Under the pieces are notes generated by a model. It was not told the origin of the DNA. It ran no database searches and was given only the letters and a program-made list of their open reading frames with translations. A stretch of 12,784 bases of DNA, from contig NATJ01000058.1 of NCBI GenBank assembly GCA_002085305.1, positions 1 to 12,784 of the forward strand. The letters are read 5' to 3'. Each line of letters begins with the position of its first letter. Position 1 is the stretch's first letter. The translations under genes and the position numbers were made by a program. Positions 6,509 through 12,784 of this stretch are shown here, one piece after another. This DNA is from Epsilonproteobacteria bacterium 4484_65. GTDB lineage: Bacteria > Campylobacterota > Campylobacteria > Campylobacterales > Sulfurovaceae.

Positions 6509-7690
6509 TTAAAAGTGTTCATAGGTTTCACGTTTACGTATCAGTCTATCTGCTCCACCTTGCAGTGCAACTTCTGCAGCTTTGGCACGTGTATTATAGT
6601 TGCTTGCCATTGTAAACCCATAAGCTCCTGCTGAGTGCACCACAACAAGATCATTATGTTCAAGCGGAGGCAAGGGTACATCTTTACCAAAAAAGTCACC
6701 GCTTTCACAAACCGGTCCTACCACATCTGCAGGTGTTTTCTCACCTTCTACCATCACTGCTTCTATCTTATGATAAGCATTGTAAAGACTTGGACGTATG
6801 AAGTCATTCATCGCACCGTCAACGATGACAAAACGTTTGCCATCATTGACTTTTTCATACAGTACTTTTGTGAAGAATGCACCTGCATTCGCCACCATGT
6901 AACGTCCCGGTTCACACAACAGTGTAACATCAAGCCCCTTGGTCGCTTCAAAGATAGCTTGCGTATATGCTTGGGCTTCGATAGTCACTTCATCATCATA
7001 CACTACACCGATCCCACCACCGACATCAAAGAATTTAATATCTATTTTGATCGCTTTGAGTGAGCGTACCAGATCTGCCACGATACCACATGCTTCACGT
7101 ATAGGTGCCAGCTTTGTCAACTGAGAACCAATATGAAAGTGAATCCCTACAGGGTTCAAAAATTCTGATTTATTTGCATAAATATACATACGTTTAGCCA
7201 TATCTATCTCAACACCAAATTTATTTTCATGTAATCCTGTTGAGATATACGGATGTGTCTGTGGATCAATATTTGGATTGACACGGATAGAGATACGTGC
7301 TTCTTTGCCCAACTCTTTGGCTATCATCTCTACACGTTTCATCTCAGCTTCACTCTCTAAGTTAAGCAGTAAGATATCATACTCCAGTGCTGCACGTATC
7401 TCATCATCACGTTTACCTACACCTGAAAAGATGATCTTATATTTATCCACACCCGCATTCAATGCTCTTTGCACTTCACCAATACTCACACAGTCAGCGC
7501 CTGCACCAAGCTTTGCAAGATGTGCGATCACAGAGAGGTTTGAGTTTGCTTTTACAGCATAATTAATGATAGATTTTTTCCCGGCAAAAGCATCTTTAAG
7601 CGTATTATATCTATTCTCAATATAATCAAAATCATAAATATACAATGGCGTACCATATTTATCTGCCAATGCTTTATAATCAATATTCAT
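6509..7690 (-). CDS. lysA: Diaminopimelate decarboxylase
   Basis: A 393-residue fold-type III PLP enzyme that decarboxylates meso-diaminopimelate to lysine, the last step of lysine synthesis. Seen: the PLP lysine K47 in N-Y-A-V-K-A-N, H-F-H-I-G-S-Q (184-190), the glycine-rich phosphate loop G-G-G-I-G (224-228), E-P-G-R (260-263), and the catalytic C328-E-S-G-D-F from the partner subunit. The C-terminus R-L-I-R-K-R-E-T-Y-E-H-F stops a few residues earlier than many homologues. The ATG at 7690-7688 has an AGGA site 8 bases upstream. A 212-base gap with palindromes separates it from the upstream permease gene, so a promoter for lysA-pheA-hisC-dxs probably lies there. In Campylobacter a HAD-type hydrolase gene lies between lysA and pheA; it is missing here. 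Confidence 0.97.
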   Translation of the reverse strand: MNIDYKALADKYGTPLYIYDFDYIENRYNTLKDAFAGKKSIINYAVKANSNLSVIAHLAKLGAGADCVSIGEVQRALNAGVDKYKIIFSGVGKRDDEIRAALEYDILLLNLESEAEMKRVEMIAKELGKEARISIRVNPNIDPQTHPYISTGLHENKFGVEIDMAKRMYIYANKSEFLNPVGIHFHIGSQLTKLAPIREACGIVADLVRSLKAIKIDIKFFDVGGGIGVVYDDEVTIEAQAYTQAIFEATKGLDVTLLCEPGRYMVANAGAFFTKVLYEKVNDGKRFVIVDGAMNDFIRPSLYNAYHKIEAVMVEGEKTPADVVGPVCESGDFFGKDVPLPPLEHNDLVVVHSAGAYGFTMASNYNTRAKAAEVALQGGADRLIRKRETYEHF

Positions 7691-7763
7691 CTATTTTATC
7701 CTACTTCTATTTTAGGGTGATTTTATCTAAAAATGACTAAAAGAGAGCTAGGGTGGTATTTTT

Positions 7764-7838
7764 ATGCGATCAGTCGCATGAGCCGACTGCTGAAGTTAAC
7801 ATAGTGTTAACGTAGTTTTTTGGGCTTTGCCCAAAAAG
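7764..7838. repeat. Cluster of palindromes between the permease gene and lysA
   Basis: Four palindromic parts lie within 75 bases. ATGCGA-TCAG-TCGCAT is at 7764-7779. CAGTCG-N7-CGACTG is at 7771-7789 and overlaps the first, so the two cannot form together. Two GTTAAC palindromes 5 bases apart are at 7795-7811. A 9-bp stem TTTTTGGGC around TTT is at 7817-7837. The arrangement looks like a mobile or repeated intergenic element rather than a simple terminator. The rest of the 212-base gap (7691-7763 and 7839-7902) is AT-rich and holds the lysA ribosome site and an imperfect direct repeat, with no gene. Confidence 0.55.
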
Positions 7839-7902
7839 CGTACTATAAATAATAACTTATCTAAAAGTTAATTAAAAGGTGGATTTTAAAGCTATATGGG
7901 AC

Positions 7903-8988
7903 TTAAGCTATACTCTTTTCATCTGTGATGTACACATATAACGCATATAGCCATAAAAGTACTATAGGTAAAATAGCAGTAAATTCAGGGGTTAAAACAC
8001 CATTTGAACCCATCTGGTTCAAGCCAAAAAGAATACCCCAGATCACAAAGGTTGCACCTAATGAAAGTGCTATCACAGATCCAATATTCATCATTCTCGC
8101 ATGAAAAGGCAACTTAAAAAAGAGAATAAGTAAAAGGGCAATAGCAAAAAGTGGGACGACTATTTTATTATATAAAGCTGCTCGAATTTTATCTGAATTC
8201 AGATTTTGCTTGTTAAGCAGTTTCCATGTGTTGAATGCATCAATAATATTAAGTGCTTTTCCCTCATAAAGTGATTCGATGATCTTAGGCTTATACCCTT
8301 GAAGTGTTTTGATACTCTCTTTGTTCTCTATGGTATATTTTTCTAATTCACCCTCTTCGTTATAGACATGTGTTTTAAGTATGGCATTTTGTGCGTCCCA
8401 TTCATTACCATCAAATATGGCAATTGGGGCATGAATAGTGTAACGAACCTGATAGCCTTCAACTTTAAAAATAGTGATATCTTCTATCTTTTTTTCTACG
8501 GGGTCAAGGTTTTTAATATAGACGAAAGTATCATTATATTTAAAGAAAAGGTCATTGACATCATAAGCATGAAGTTCATTTTCAAGTAAAATTTCTGCCT
8601 TGTCTTTAGCATAAGAGAACTCGGTTGTATGCAAAAAAGTAAAGATAGCATAGGTGACAGATGCCACTGCCAATAAAGGGATAAATAGCCTCTTTTTGTT
8701 ATAGCCAAAAGCATGCAGTGCACCCATAGTGTTATTTTTTACGAGAGAAAGTTTTGTCATAATCACAGCAAATACGATGGCTAAAGGATAAAGCAATCCC
8801 AGTGCCTCTTGCCACATATAAAAGATATAGAGTATTTGATAACTACTTGAAACATCAAGTTTTTGTACATGCTGAAAATAATCGATCACTGCAAAAGCAA
8901 AAGAGAGACCAAATAAAATAGCTAGCAGATTTTTAATATAAAGTTTAGATATATACCTAAAATGTAATGAGGGATAAAGAAGACTCAT
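7903..8988 (-). CDS. LptF/LptG family lipopolysaccharide export permease
   Basis: A 361-residue inner-membrane protein of the YjgP/YjgQ family. With LptB and LptC these permeases extract LPS or lipooligosaccharide from the inner membrane and pass it to the periplasmic bridge. Three membrane segments lie near the N-terminus (about 20-38, 62-83, 101-119), then a periplasmic domain rich in beta strands (about 125-265), then three more segments (about 275-295, 303-325, 335-355). This 3 + domain + 3 layout and the length fit the family. Whether it is LptF or LptG cannot be decided here; no second permease is in the window. The ATG overlaps the pth stop in an ATGA, with AAGGG about 8 bases upstream, so translation is coupled to pth, and it is the last gene of the rplY-pth unit. 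Confidence 0.88.
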   Translation of the reverse strand: MSLLYPSLHFRYISKLYIKNLLAILFGLSFAFAVIDYFQHVQKLDVSSSYQILYIFYMWQEALGLLYPLAIVFAVIMTKLSLVKNNTMGALHAFGYNKKRLFIPLLAVASVTYAIFTFLHTTEFSYAKDKAEILLENELHAYDVNDLFFKYNDTFVYIKNLDPVEKKIEDITIFKVEGYQVRYTIHAPIAIFDGNEWDAQNAILKTHVYNEEGELEKYTIENKESIKTLQGYKPKIIESLYEGKALNIIDAFNTWKLLNKQNLNSDKIRAALYNKIVVPLFAIALLLILFFKLPFHARMMNIGSVIALSLGATFVIWGILFGLNQMGSNGVLTPEFTAILPIVLLWLYALYVYITDEKSIA

Positions 8989-9557
8989 ACATTCAACCCT
9001 TCTATAGATTTTAAACTATATTTTGACTTGACTTCATTTAACTCTTCACTTACCAGTAATTTACAAGCTTCAGCTACATGTGCAATAAGTTTATCCAATG
9101 CTTTAGCCTCTTCATCTGAAAAAGCATGCAGAACATAATCAGATACTTGTGATTTATGTTCTGGTTTTCCTACACCTACTCTTACACGCAGGTACTCTTT
9201 AGTGATATGTGCATCAATGGATTTAAGTCCATTATGTCCACCATGTCCACCACCCCTTTTAAAACGCACTGCACCAAATGGAAGATCGATATCATCATGA
9301 ATTACAATGACCTCATCGAGTTCTACTTTGTAAAAATGTTTAACTGCCTGCAGACTTTTACCGGAAAGATTCATAAATGTTGTGGGTTTTAAAAAAAGTG
9401 CGTTAGCAGAGCGATAAAGCTTGCCTTGAAAAGAAGTTTTGGAAATATTTCGGGCAGAAGAGTCATCAACAAGTTTGTCAATGACCTTAAAGCCGATATT
9501 GTGTCGTGTATTTTCGTACTGTGATCCCGGATTACCTAGACCTACGAAAAGTGTCAT
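8985..9557 (-). CDS. pth: Peptidyl-tRNA hydrolase
   Basis: A 190-residue Pth, the usual length. It frees tRNA from peptidyl-tRNAs that drop off the ribosome. Seen: the N-terminal V-G-L-G-N-P-G (5-11), the catalytic His19 in T-R-H-N-I-G-F, K-P-T-T-F-M-N-L-S-G (57-66), H-D-D-I-D-L-P-F-G (87-95) and R-G-G-G-H-G-G-H-N-G-L (101-111), all key parts intact. The start at 9557-9555 lies 6 bases after the rplY stop and has no strong ribosome site of its own, so it is likely translated by coupling to rplY. The stop overlaps the permease start by 4 bases. rplY-pth is a common pairing in bacteria and suggests shared control of ribosome-related functions. Confidence 0.98.
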   Translation of the reverse strand: MTLFVGLGNPGSQYENTRHNIGFKVIDKLVDDSSARNISKTSFQGKLYRSANALFLKPTTFMNLSGKSLQAVKHFYKVELDEVIVIHDDIDLPFGAVRFKRGGGHGGHNGLKSIDAHITKEYLRVRVGVGKPEHKSQVSDYVLHAFSDEEAKALDKLIAHVAEACKLLVSEELNEVKSKYSLKSIEGLNV

Positions 9558-9563
9558 GACTTT

Positions 9564-10100
9564 TTATTTAGCTTTGATTACACCACAAACAGCAACATTA
9601 TCTCTATCCATCATTTTACAGTTTGCAGGTACTTCAACATCTCTAACAAGGAGAGACTGGTCTCTATCAAGTGGTTCAACATCAAGATCAAAGTTTGCAG
9701 GCATATCTTCGATAGTTCCTCTTACTTTTAGTCTCTTTTTAGACATAACAAGTACACCTTTGTTTTTAAGACCTATAGGTGTTCCATGTGTAATTACAGG
9801 AACAAGGAAATTTGTCACTTGACCTGGAACTGCTACTCTTAGATCTACGTGAGTTACATCACCGTTTACCGGGTGTAGTTGATACTCTTGGATAAATACA
9901 TTGATCTCTTTATCACCAACTTTAACTGGGAATGCAAGTGTTTCTTTATTTCTTATAGTTCTTACAAATTCACCACGTTTAAATGCAGCATTGATATTTT
10001 CAACACCATTTGCATAAATGTTTGCGATTAGATAACCATCTCTTTTAAGCTTCTTTGCATTCACTTTTCCGATACTCTCTCTAACGATACCTTCTAACAT
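9564..10100 (-). CDS. rplY: 50S ribosomal protein L25, general stress (Ctc) type
   Basis: A 178-residue L25/TL5/Ctc protein, the long form with an N-terminal L25 domain that binds 5S rRNA (about 1-90) and a C-terminal beta domain (about 95-178). Family features include I-A-N-I-Y-A-N-G-V-E near 25-34, the Q-L-H-P-V-N-G-D-V-T-H-V-D segment near 74-86, and V-R-G-T-I-E-D-M-P in the C-terminal domain. The ATG at 10100-10098 has AAGGAC about 7 bases upstream. A consensus TATAAT lies about 54 bases upstream of the start. It is the first gene of a tight unit with pth and the permease gene. A perfect 7-bp dyad sits in its leader. Confidence 0.96.
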   Translation of the reverse strand: MLEGIVRESIGKVNAKKLKRDGYLIANIYANGVENINAAFKRGEFVRTIRNKETLAFPVKVGDKEINVFIQEYQLHPVNGDVTHVDLRVAVPGQVTNFLVPVITHGTPIGLKNKGVLVMSKKRLKVRGTIEDMPANFDLDVEPLDRDQSLLVRDVEVPANCKMMDRDNVAVCGVIKAK

Positions 10101-10121
10101 ATTTTGTCCTTAAATTTAAAT

Positions 10122-10144
10122 ATTATCACATTTTGCATGATAAT
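10122..10144. promoter_or_regulatory. Dyad in the rplY leader
   Basis: ATTATCA (10122-10128) and TGATAAT (10138-10144) form a perfect 7-bp inverted repeat with a 9-base spacer. It lies just downstream of the TATAAT, so it would be near the 5' end of the rplY transcript. It could be a repressor site or a leader hairpin; AT-rich chance is also possible. Confidence 0.3.
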
Positions 10145-10153
10145 TGGAAGCGG

Positions 10154-10159
10154 ATTATA
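10154..10159 (-). promoter_or_regulatory. Probable sigma-70 -10 box for rplY-pth-permease
   Basis: Minus-strand TCGATATAATCC contains a perfect TATAAT (10159-10154), preceded by a run of six Ts. It begins 17 bases after the pilT stop. Transcription would start near 10147, leaving a leader of about 47 bases. No convincing -35 is visible, as is common in this phylum. Confidence 0.6.
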
Positions 10160-10175
10160 TCGAAAAAAGTTTAAA

Positions 10176-11315
10176 TTAACCCTCCTCATCCTTAAACTCA
10201 AAGATATCTACTTCTTTTTCATCAGCATATTCATCAACAATGGCACCTTTCCCGACACCTTGCATTTTAAGTTTCATATCTGCTGGGTTAGTTGCATACT
10301 CTAATGCTATTTTCTCAGTAATTTCTCCTCTACGCAAAATATCCAGAAGTGCTTGATCAAAAGTTTGTGTACCATAGATCTCTTTACCCTCAAAAAGCGC
10401 ATCAGGGATCTCTGCATCACGGTTCTCTGCTATGAGCTGTTCTATTCTGGCTGTCTTTTTGAGTATCTCTATTCCAGCAACCCTCCCACCTTTTTTTGTA
10501 GGAATAAGTCTTTGCGAGATGACCCCTTCAAGTACAGAAGCCAAAGACATACGAATACGGTTTTGCTCCTCATTTCCAAACATACCAACGATCCTGTCTA
10601 TCGTTTCTTTTGCATCCAATGTATGCAGAGTTGAAAATACAAGGTGACCCGTATTTGCAGCATGTAGCGCAATATCAATTGTCTCCAGATCCCTCATTTC
10701 CCCAACCAGGATAATGTCAGGATCTTCTCTCAAAGCTGCTCTAAGTGCATCTGAAAAAGAGTGTGCATCTTGTCCTATACCTCTTTGGTTAACCAAACAT
10801 CCTCTGTCTTTATGTACAAACTCAATAGGATCTTCTACTGTAATAATATGTTTTTTCTGCTCTCTGTTGATCTTATCGATCATAGCAGCCAAGGTAGTAG
10901 ATTTACCCGAACCTGTAACACCGGTAACAAGGACAAGCCCCCGTTGTATATCGGTAAAAGTTTTAAGGACTTCTGGGAGATTAAGCTCTTCAAGTGTTAA
11001 GATCTTCACAGGAATGATACGGAAAACTGCACTTAAACCATCCATCTGATAAAAGAAATTCACACGAAATCTATTTTCTTCACCCAGTACATAAGAGAAA
11101 TCCAGGTTCCGATCATTGATCAGTTTCTCATACTGGTCTTTGGTAGTGATCTCACGTGCAAGTTTATCAACCATCTCTGCACTCAACTCATCTTTTCCAA
11201 GTACTTTCAATACACCATGAATACGTACTCTTACTTGAGACCCTGATTTAATATGAAGGTCAGACCCTTCATTACTGATCATAGTTCGCAGATAAAGTTT
11301 GAGTTTTTCTTCCAT
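10176..11315 (-). CDS. pilT: Type IV pilus retraction ATPase
   Basis: A 379-residue secretion-type ATPase of the PilT family, which forms a hexamer at the pilus base and depolymerises the pilus for twitching motility, adhesion and DNA uptake. An N-terminal PAS-like domain (about 1-100) is followed by a RecA-like ATPase. Walker A is G-V-T-G-S-G-K-S-T (132-140). The Asp box is H-I-I-T-V-E-D-P-I-E-F (156-166). The Walker B region is I-I-L-V-G-E-M-R-D (201-209) with Glu206, and the His box S-T-L-H-T is at 228-232. PilT proper often carries a conserved A-I-R-N-L-I-R-E near the C-terminus; here the aligned stretch reads A-R-I-E-Q-L-I-A. The C-terminus has an acidic tail. The ATG has GGAAG about 6 bases upstream. 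It follows tal by 27 bases. No other pilus genes are in the window. Confidence 0.93.
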   Translation of the reverse strand: MEEKLKLYLRTMISNEGSDLHIKSGSQVRVRIHGVLKVLGKDELSAEMVDKLAREITTKDQYEKLINDRNLDFSYVLGEENRFRVNFFYQMDGLSAVFRIIPVKILTLEELNLPEVLKTFTDIQRGLVLVTGVTGSGKSTTLAAMIDKINREQKKHIITVEDPIEFVHKDRGCLVNQRGIGQDAHSFSDALRAALREDPDIILVGEMRDLETIDIALHAANTGHLVFSTLHTLDAKETIDRIVGMFGNEEQNRIRMSLASVLEGVISQRLIPTKKGGRVAGIEILKKTARIEQLIAENRDAEIPDALFEGKEIYGTQTFDQALLDILRRGEITEKIALEYATNPADMKLKMQGVGKGAIVDEYADEKEVDIFEFKDEEG

Positions 11316-11342
11316 GTCACTTCCTTTCTGGTCAGGTTTTAT

Positions 11343-12347
11343 TTATTTAATAGATTCAAGACTCTCTAGCATCTCTTTAAATGCCTGTTCAAATGCTTCC
11401 AATCCATCTTTAAGTAAAGAGGCATATATCTCATCCATATTAAAACCGCTATCTGCCAGTTTTGTAAAGTAGCCATTGATCTCACTCTCTTCTATAGGTA
11501 ACTTTGGCGTTAATCTTTTACTTTTAACAAAAGATTCTATGGTAGCCAGAGGGGCAGTATTGACAGAACGTGATGCTAAAAGTTCTCTTATATAATAATC
11601 TGCTGCCAACTCATCACCCTTGACACCTGTACTTGCAAAAAGTGTACGTATACTTGGTGTATAGTTTTTTTCGATTAGATTATAGATCTTGGCAGCATTA
11701 TAAATTCCTGTTTTAGCTACATCTATACCTTCTTGCGCTAAGTCTGCATCAAGTAATCTATCAAAACGACTCACAAAAACAGAGATAACCGCATCTACCC
11801 TTCCCCCACCATCTGCTTCAAAACTATCTAGCCCTTTTGTCATCGCTTTAAGACATTTTTGTGCCTGTTTAGGAGAGAAAATCAGTGTTGCATTTACAGA
11901 GATACCTGTATCTAATAGTTCTGTCATTGCAGCATACCCAGCTTCAGTTGCCGGTACTTTCACCATCACATTAGGCTCACCTATCGCTGCAAAGAGTCTT
12001 TTCCCCTCTGCTATGGTACCTTCTGTGTCATTGGAAAGAAAAGGATCAACTTCTATAGAAATATAGCCATCATTTCCCTCGGAATAAGAGGCCCTTAATG
12101 CTTGTGCAGCTGTACGGATATCTTCGATAGCCAAGGCTTCATACTTCTCTTTGGCACTTTTCCCTGCCAAACTTTCCAACTGCTCTTTATATGCGGGGGA
12201 AGTAGTGATCGCTGAAGCAAAGATAGATGGGTTGCTCGTTGCCCCATTAATAGTGCCATTTTCTATTAGTTTTGAAAACTCATTTTTAAGATAATCTCTC
12301 TCCACAAAGTCCAACCATAAAGAAAACCCTATATCTCTATTTACCAT
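11343..12347 (-). CDS. tal: Transaldolase
   Basis: A 334-residue transaldolase of the longer TalAB-like form found in Campylobacter. It moves a dihydroxyacetone unit from sedoheptulose 7-phosphate to glyceraldehyde 3-phosphate in the non-oxidative pentose phosphate pathway. Seen: N-G-A-T-S-N-P-S-I-F (34-43), the family's I-E-V-D-P-F-L-S-N-D-T (98-108), and the Schiff-base Lys130 in V-M-V-K-V-P-A-T. The start at 12347-12345 lies inside aat, overlapping it by 11 bases, and has an AAGGA site 7 bases upstream within aat. The N-terminal F-S-L-W-L-D-F matches the family, which supports this start. It is followed by pilT after 27 bases, so aat, tal and pilT are probably one transcript. Confidence 0.96.
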   Translation of the reverse strand: MVNRDIGFSLWLDFVERDYLKNEFSKLIENGTINGATSNPSIFASAITTSPAYKEQLESLAGKSAKEKYEALAIEDIRTAAQALRASYSEGNDGYISIEVDPFLSNDTEGTIAEGKRLFAAIGEPNVMVKVPATEAGYAAMTELLDTGISVNATLIFSPKQAQKCLKAMTKGLDSFEADGGGRVDAVISVFVSRFDRLLDADLAQEGIDVAKTGIYNAAKIYNLIEKNYTPSIRTLFASTGVKGDELAADYYIRELLASRSVNTAPLATIESFVKSKRLTPKLPIEESEINGYFTKLADSGFNMDEIYASLLKDGLEAFEQAFKEMLESLESIK

Positions 12348-12784
12348 CTATTTTTCCTTCTAATGGATATGCCCACGTAAAATGCTGCCATGAACCCAGA
12401 TCACTGGGCTTTTCCAGAGTTTTTTCAAGTGCATCAAGAAAAATATCTCTATCTACAACCTCAGCCCCTAAACCTATCATGTGATCTGTTTTCATCTGAC
12501 AATCTATAAAATCATAACCTTTCGCGCCTAAGACATCACTTAGTGCTTTAAAAGCTACTTTCGAAGCATCTGCCACCAAAGAGAACATCGACTCACCAAA
12601 AAAAGCTTTTCCCATCGCAATACCATACAATCCACCTACAAGTTTCCCTTCTTTATAGATTTCAACACTATGGGCAAAACCCTCTTCATGAAGCCCTGTA
12701 AAAGCTTCTTGTATCTCTTCTGTGATCCATGTGTGATCCTGCCCGTCTCTGGGAACCATTGCACAATGTTTAATAACATTTGAA
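12337..12784 (-). CDS. aat: Leucyl/phenylalanyl-tRNA-protein transferase (partial)
   Basis: The frame continues to the right edge of the window without a stop, so the 5' end is missing; about 148 codons are seen against roughly 200-240 in the family. The enzyme adds Leu or Phe from a charged tRNA to proteins with N-terminal Arg or Lys, marking them for ClpS-ClpAP in the N-degron pathway. Seen: the stretch V-P-R-D-G-Q-D-H-T-W-I-T, G-F-A-H-S-V-E, G-G-L-Y-G-I-A-M-G-K-A-F-F-G-E-S-M-F-S, and D-C-Q-M. These are clear Aat signatures, and S-N-V-I-K-H-C-A just upstream of the first ATG fits too, so that ATG is internal and not the start. The stop overlaps the tal start by 11 bases. Confidence 0.95.
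   Translation of the reverse strand, partial: SNVIKHCAMVPRDGQDHTWITEEIQEAFTGLHEEGFAHSVEIYKEGKLVGGLYGIAMGKAFFGESMFSLVADASKVAFKALSDVLGAKGYDFIDCQMKTDHMIGLGAEVVDRDIFLDALEKTLEKPSDLGSWQHFTWAYPLEGKIDGK

Noticed and set aside
6509..6530. Single-base error that would restore a full pheA start
   Set aside because: Removing one T from the TTTT run joins the out-of-frame ATG to the pheA frame, but this still gives only about ten extra residues, too few for the first mutase helix.
6635..7063. Plus-strand reading frame of 142 codons opposite lysA
   Set aside because: Antisense to conserved lysA motifs; composition is that of a shadow frame.
7817..7837. Intrinsic terminator after the permease gene
   Set aside because: The stem is good but Ts precede it and As follow it on both strands, so there is no U tract at the 3' side.
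7691..7902. Lysine riboswitch upstream of lysA
   Set aside because: The gap has the right position but I see no L-box core; its palindromes are short and separate.
1..12784. CRISPR array, tRNA or rRNA genes, insertion sequences, prophage or defence genes
   Set aside because: No spaced direct repeats, cloverleaf or rRNA-like stretches, transposase, integrase, nuclease or toxin frames were seen; coding is dense and housekeeping in type.

Overview
All fifteen recognisable genes, thirteen complete and two cut by the window edges, lie on the minus strand, so transcription runs from the right end (aat) to the left end (ndk). The DNA is AT-rich and tightly packed; the longest stretch without a gene is about 212 bases. 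Protein style and gene order point to Campylobacterota (Epsilonproteobacteria). The metK-ndk-(small protein) order and the lysA-pheA-hisC-dxs order recall Helicobacter and Campylobacter. The flagellar genes that lie between hisC and dxs in Campylobacter are absent, while a PilT twitching ATPase is present. That fits a non-flagellated, Sulfurovum-like member; this assignment is inference.

Layout in order of transcription. (1) 12784-10176: aat (cut by the edge), tal and pilT, closely spaced and probably co-transcribed. (2) 10159-7903: a TATAAT promoter with a leader dyad, then rplY, pth and an LptF/LptG permease, tightly coupled. (3) 7902-7691: a palindrome-rich intergenic element. (4) 7690-2343: lysA, pheA, hisC, a 70-residue unknown gene and dxs, a likely amino-acid and isoprenoid operon with two overlapping or near-overlapping junctions. 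(5) 2342-2221: a long inverted repeat and two dyads ahead of metK. (6) metK, a 2[4Fe-4S] ferredoxin and ndk, each separated by a gap holding a hairpin or a promoter. (7) The first codons of a further gene at 31-1.

Most genes are housekeeping: translation (rplY, pth, aat), amino acids (lysA, pheA, hisC), central carbon (tal), isoprenoids (dxs), SAM (metK), nucleotides (ndk), electron transfer (ferredoxin), envelope (lptF/G-like) and type IV pili (pilT).

I see no novel multi-gene system. The points most worth a second look are: a pheA whose chorismate mutase domain seems to have lost its first part at the lysA-pheA junction; a TTG-started orphan gene where fliF-fliG-fliH normally lie; a 21-bp-arm inverted repeat that supplies the dxs stop codon; and a cluster of four palindromes between the permease gene and lysA.
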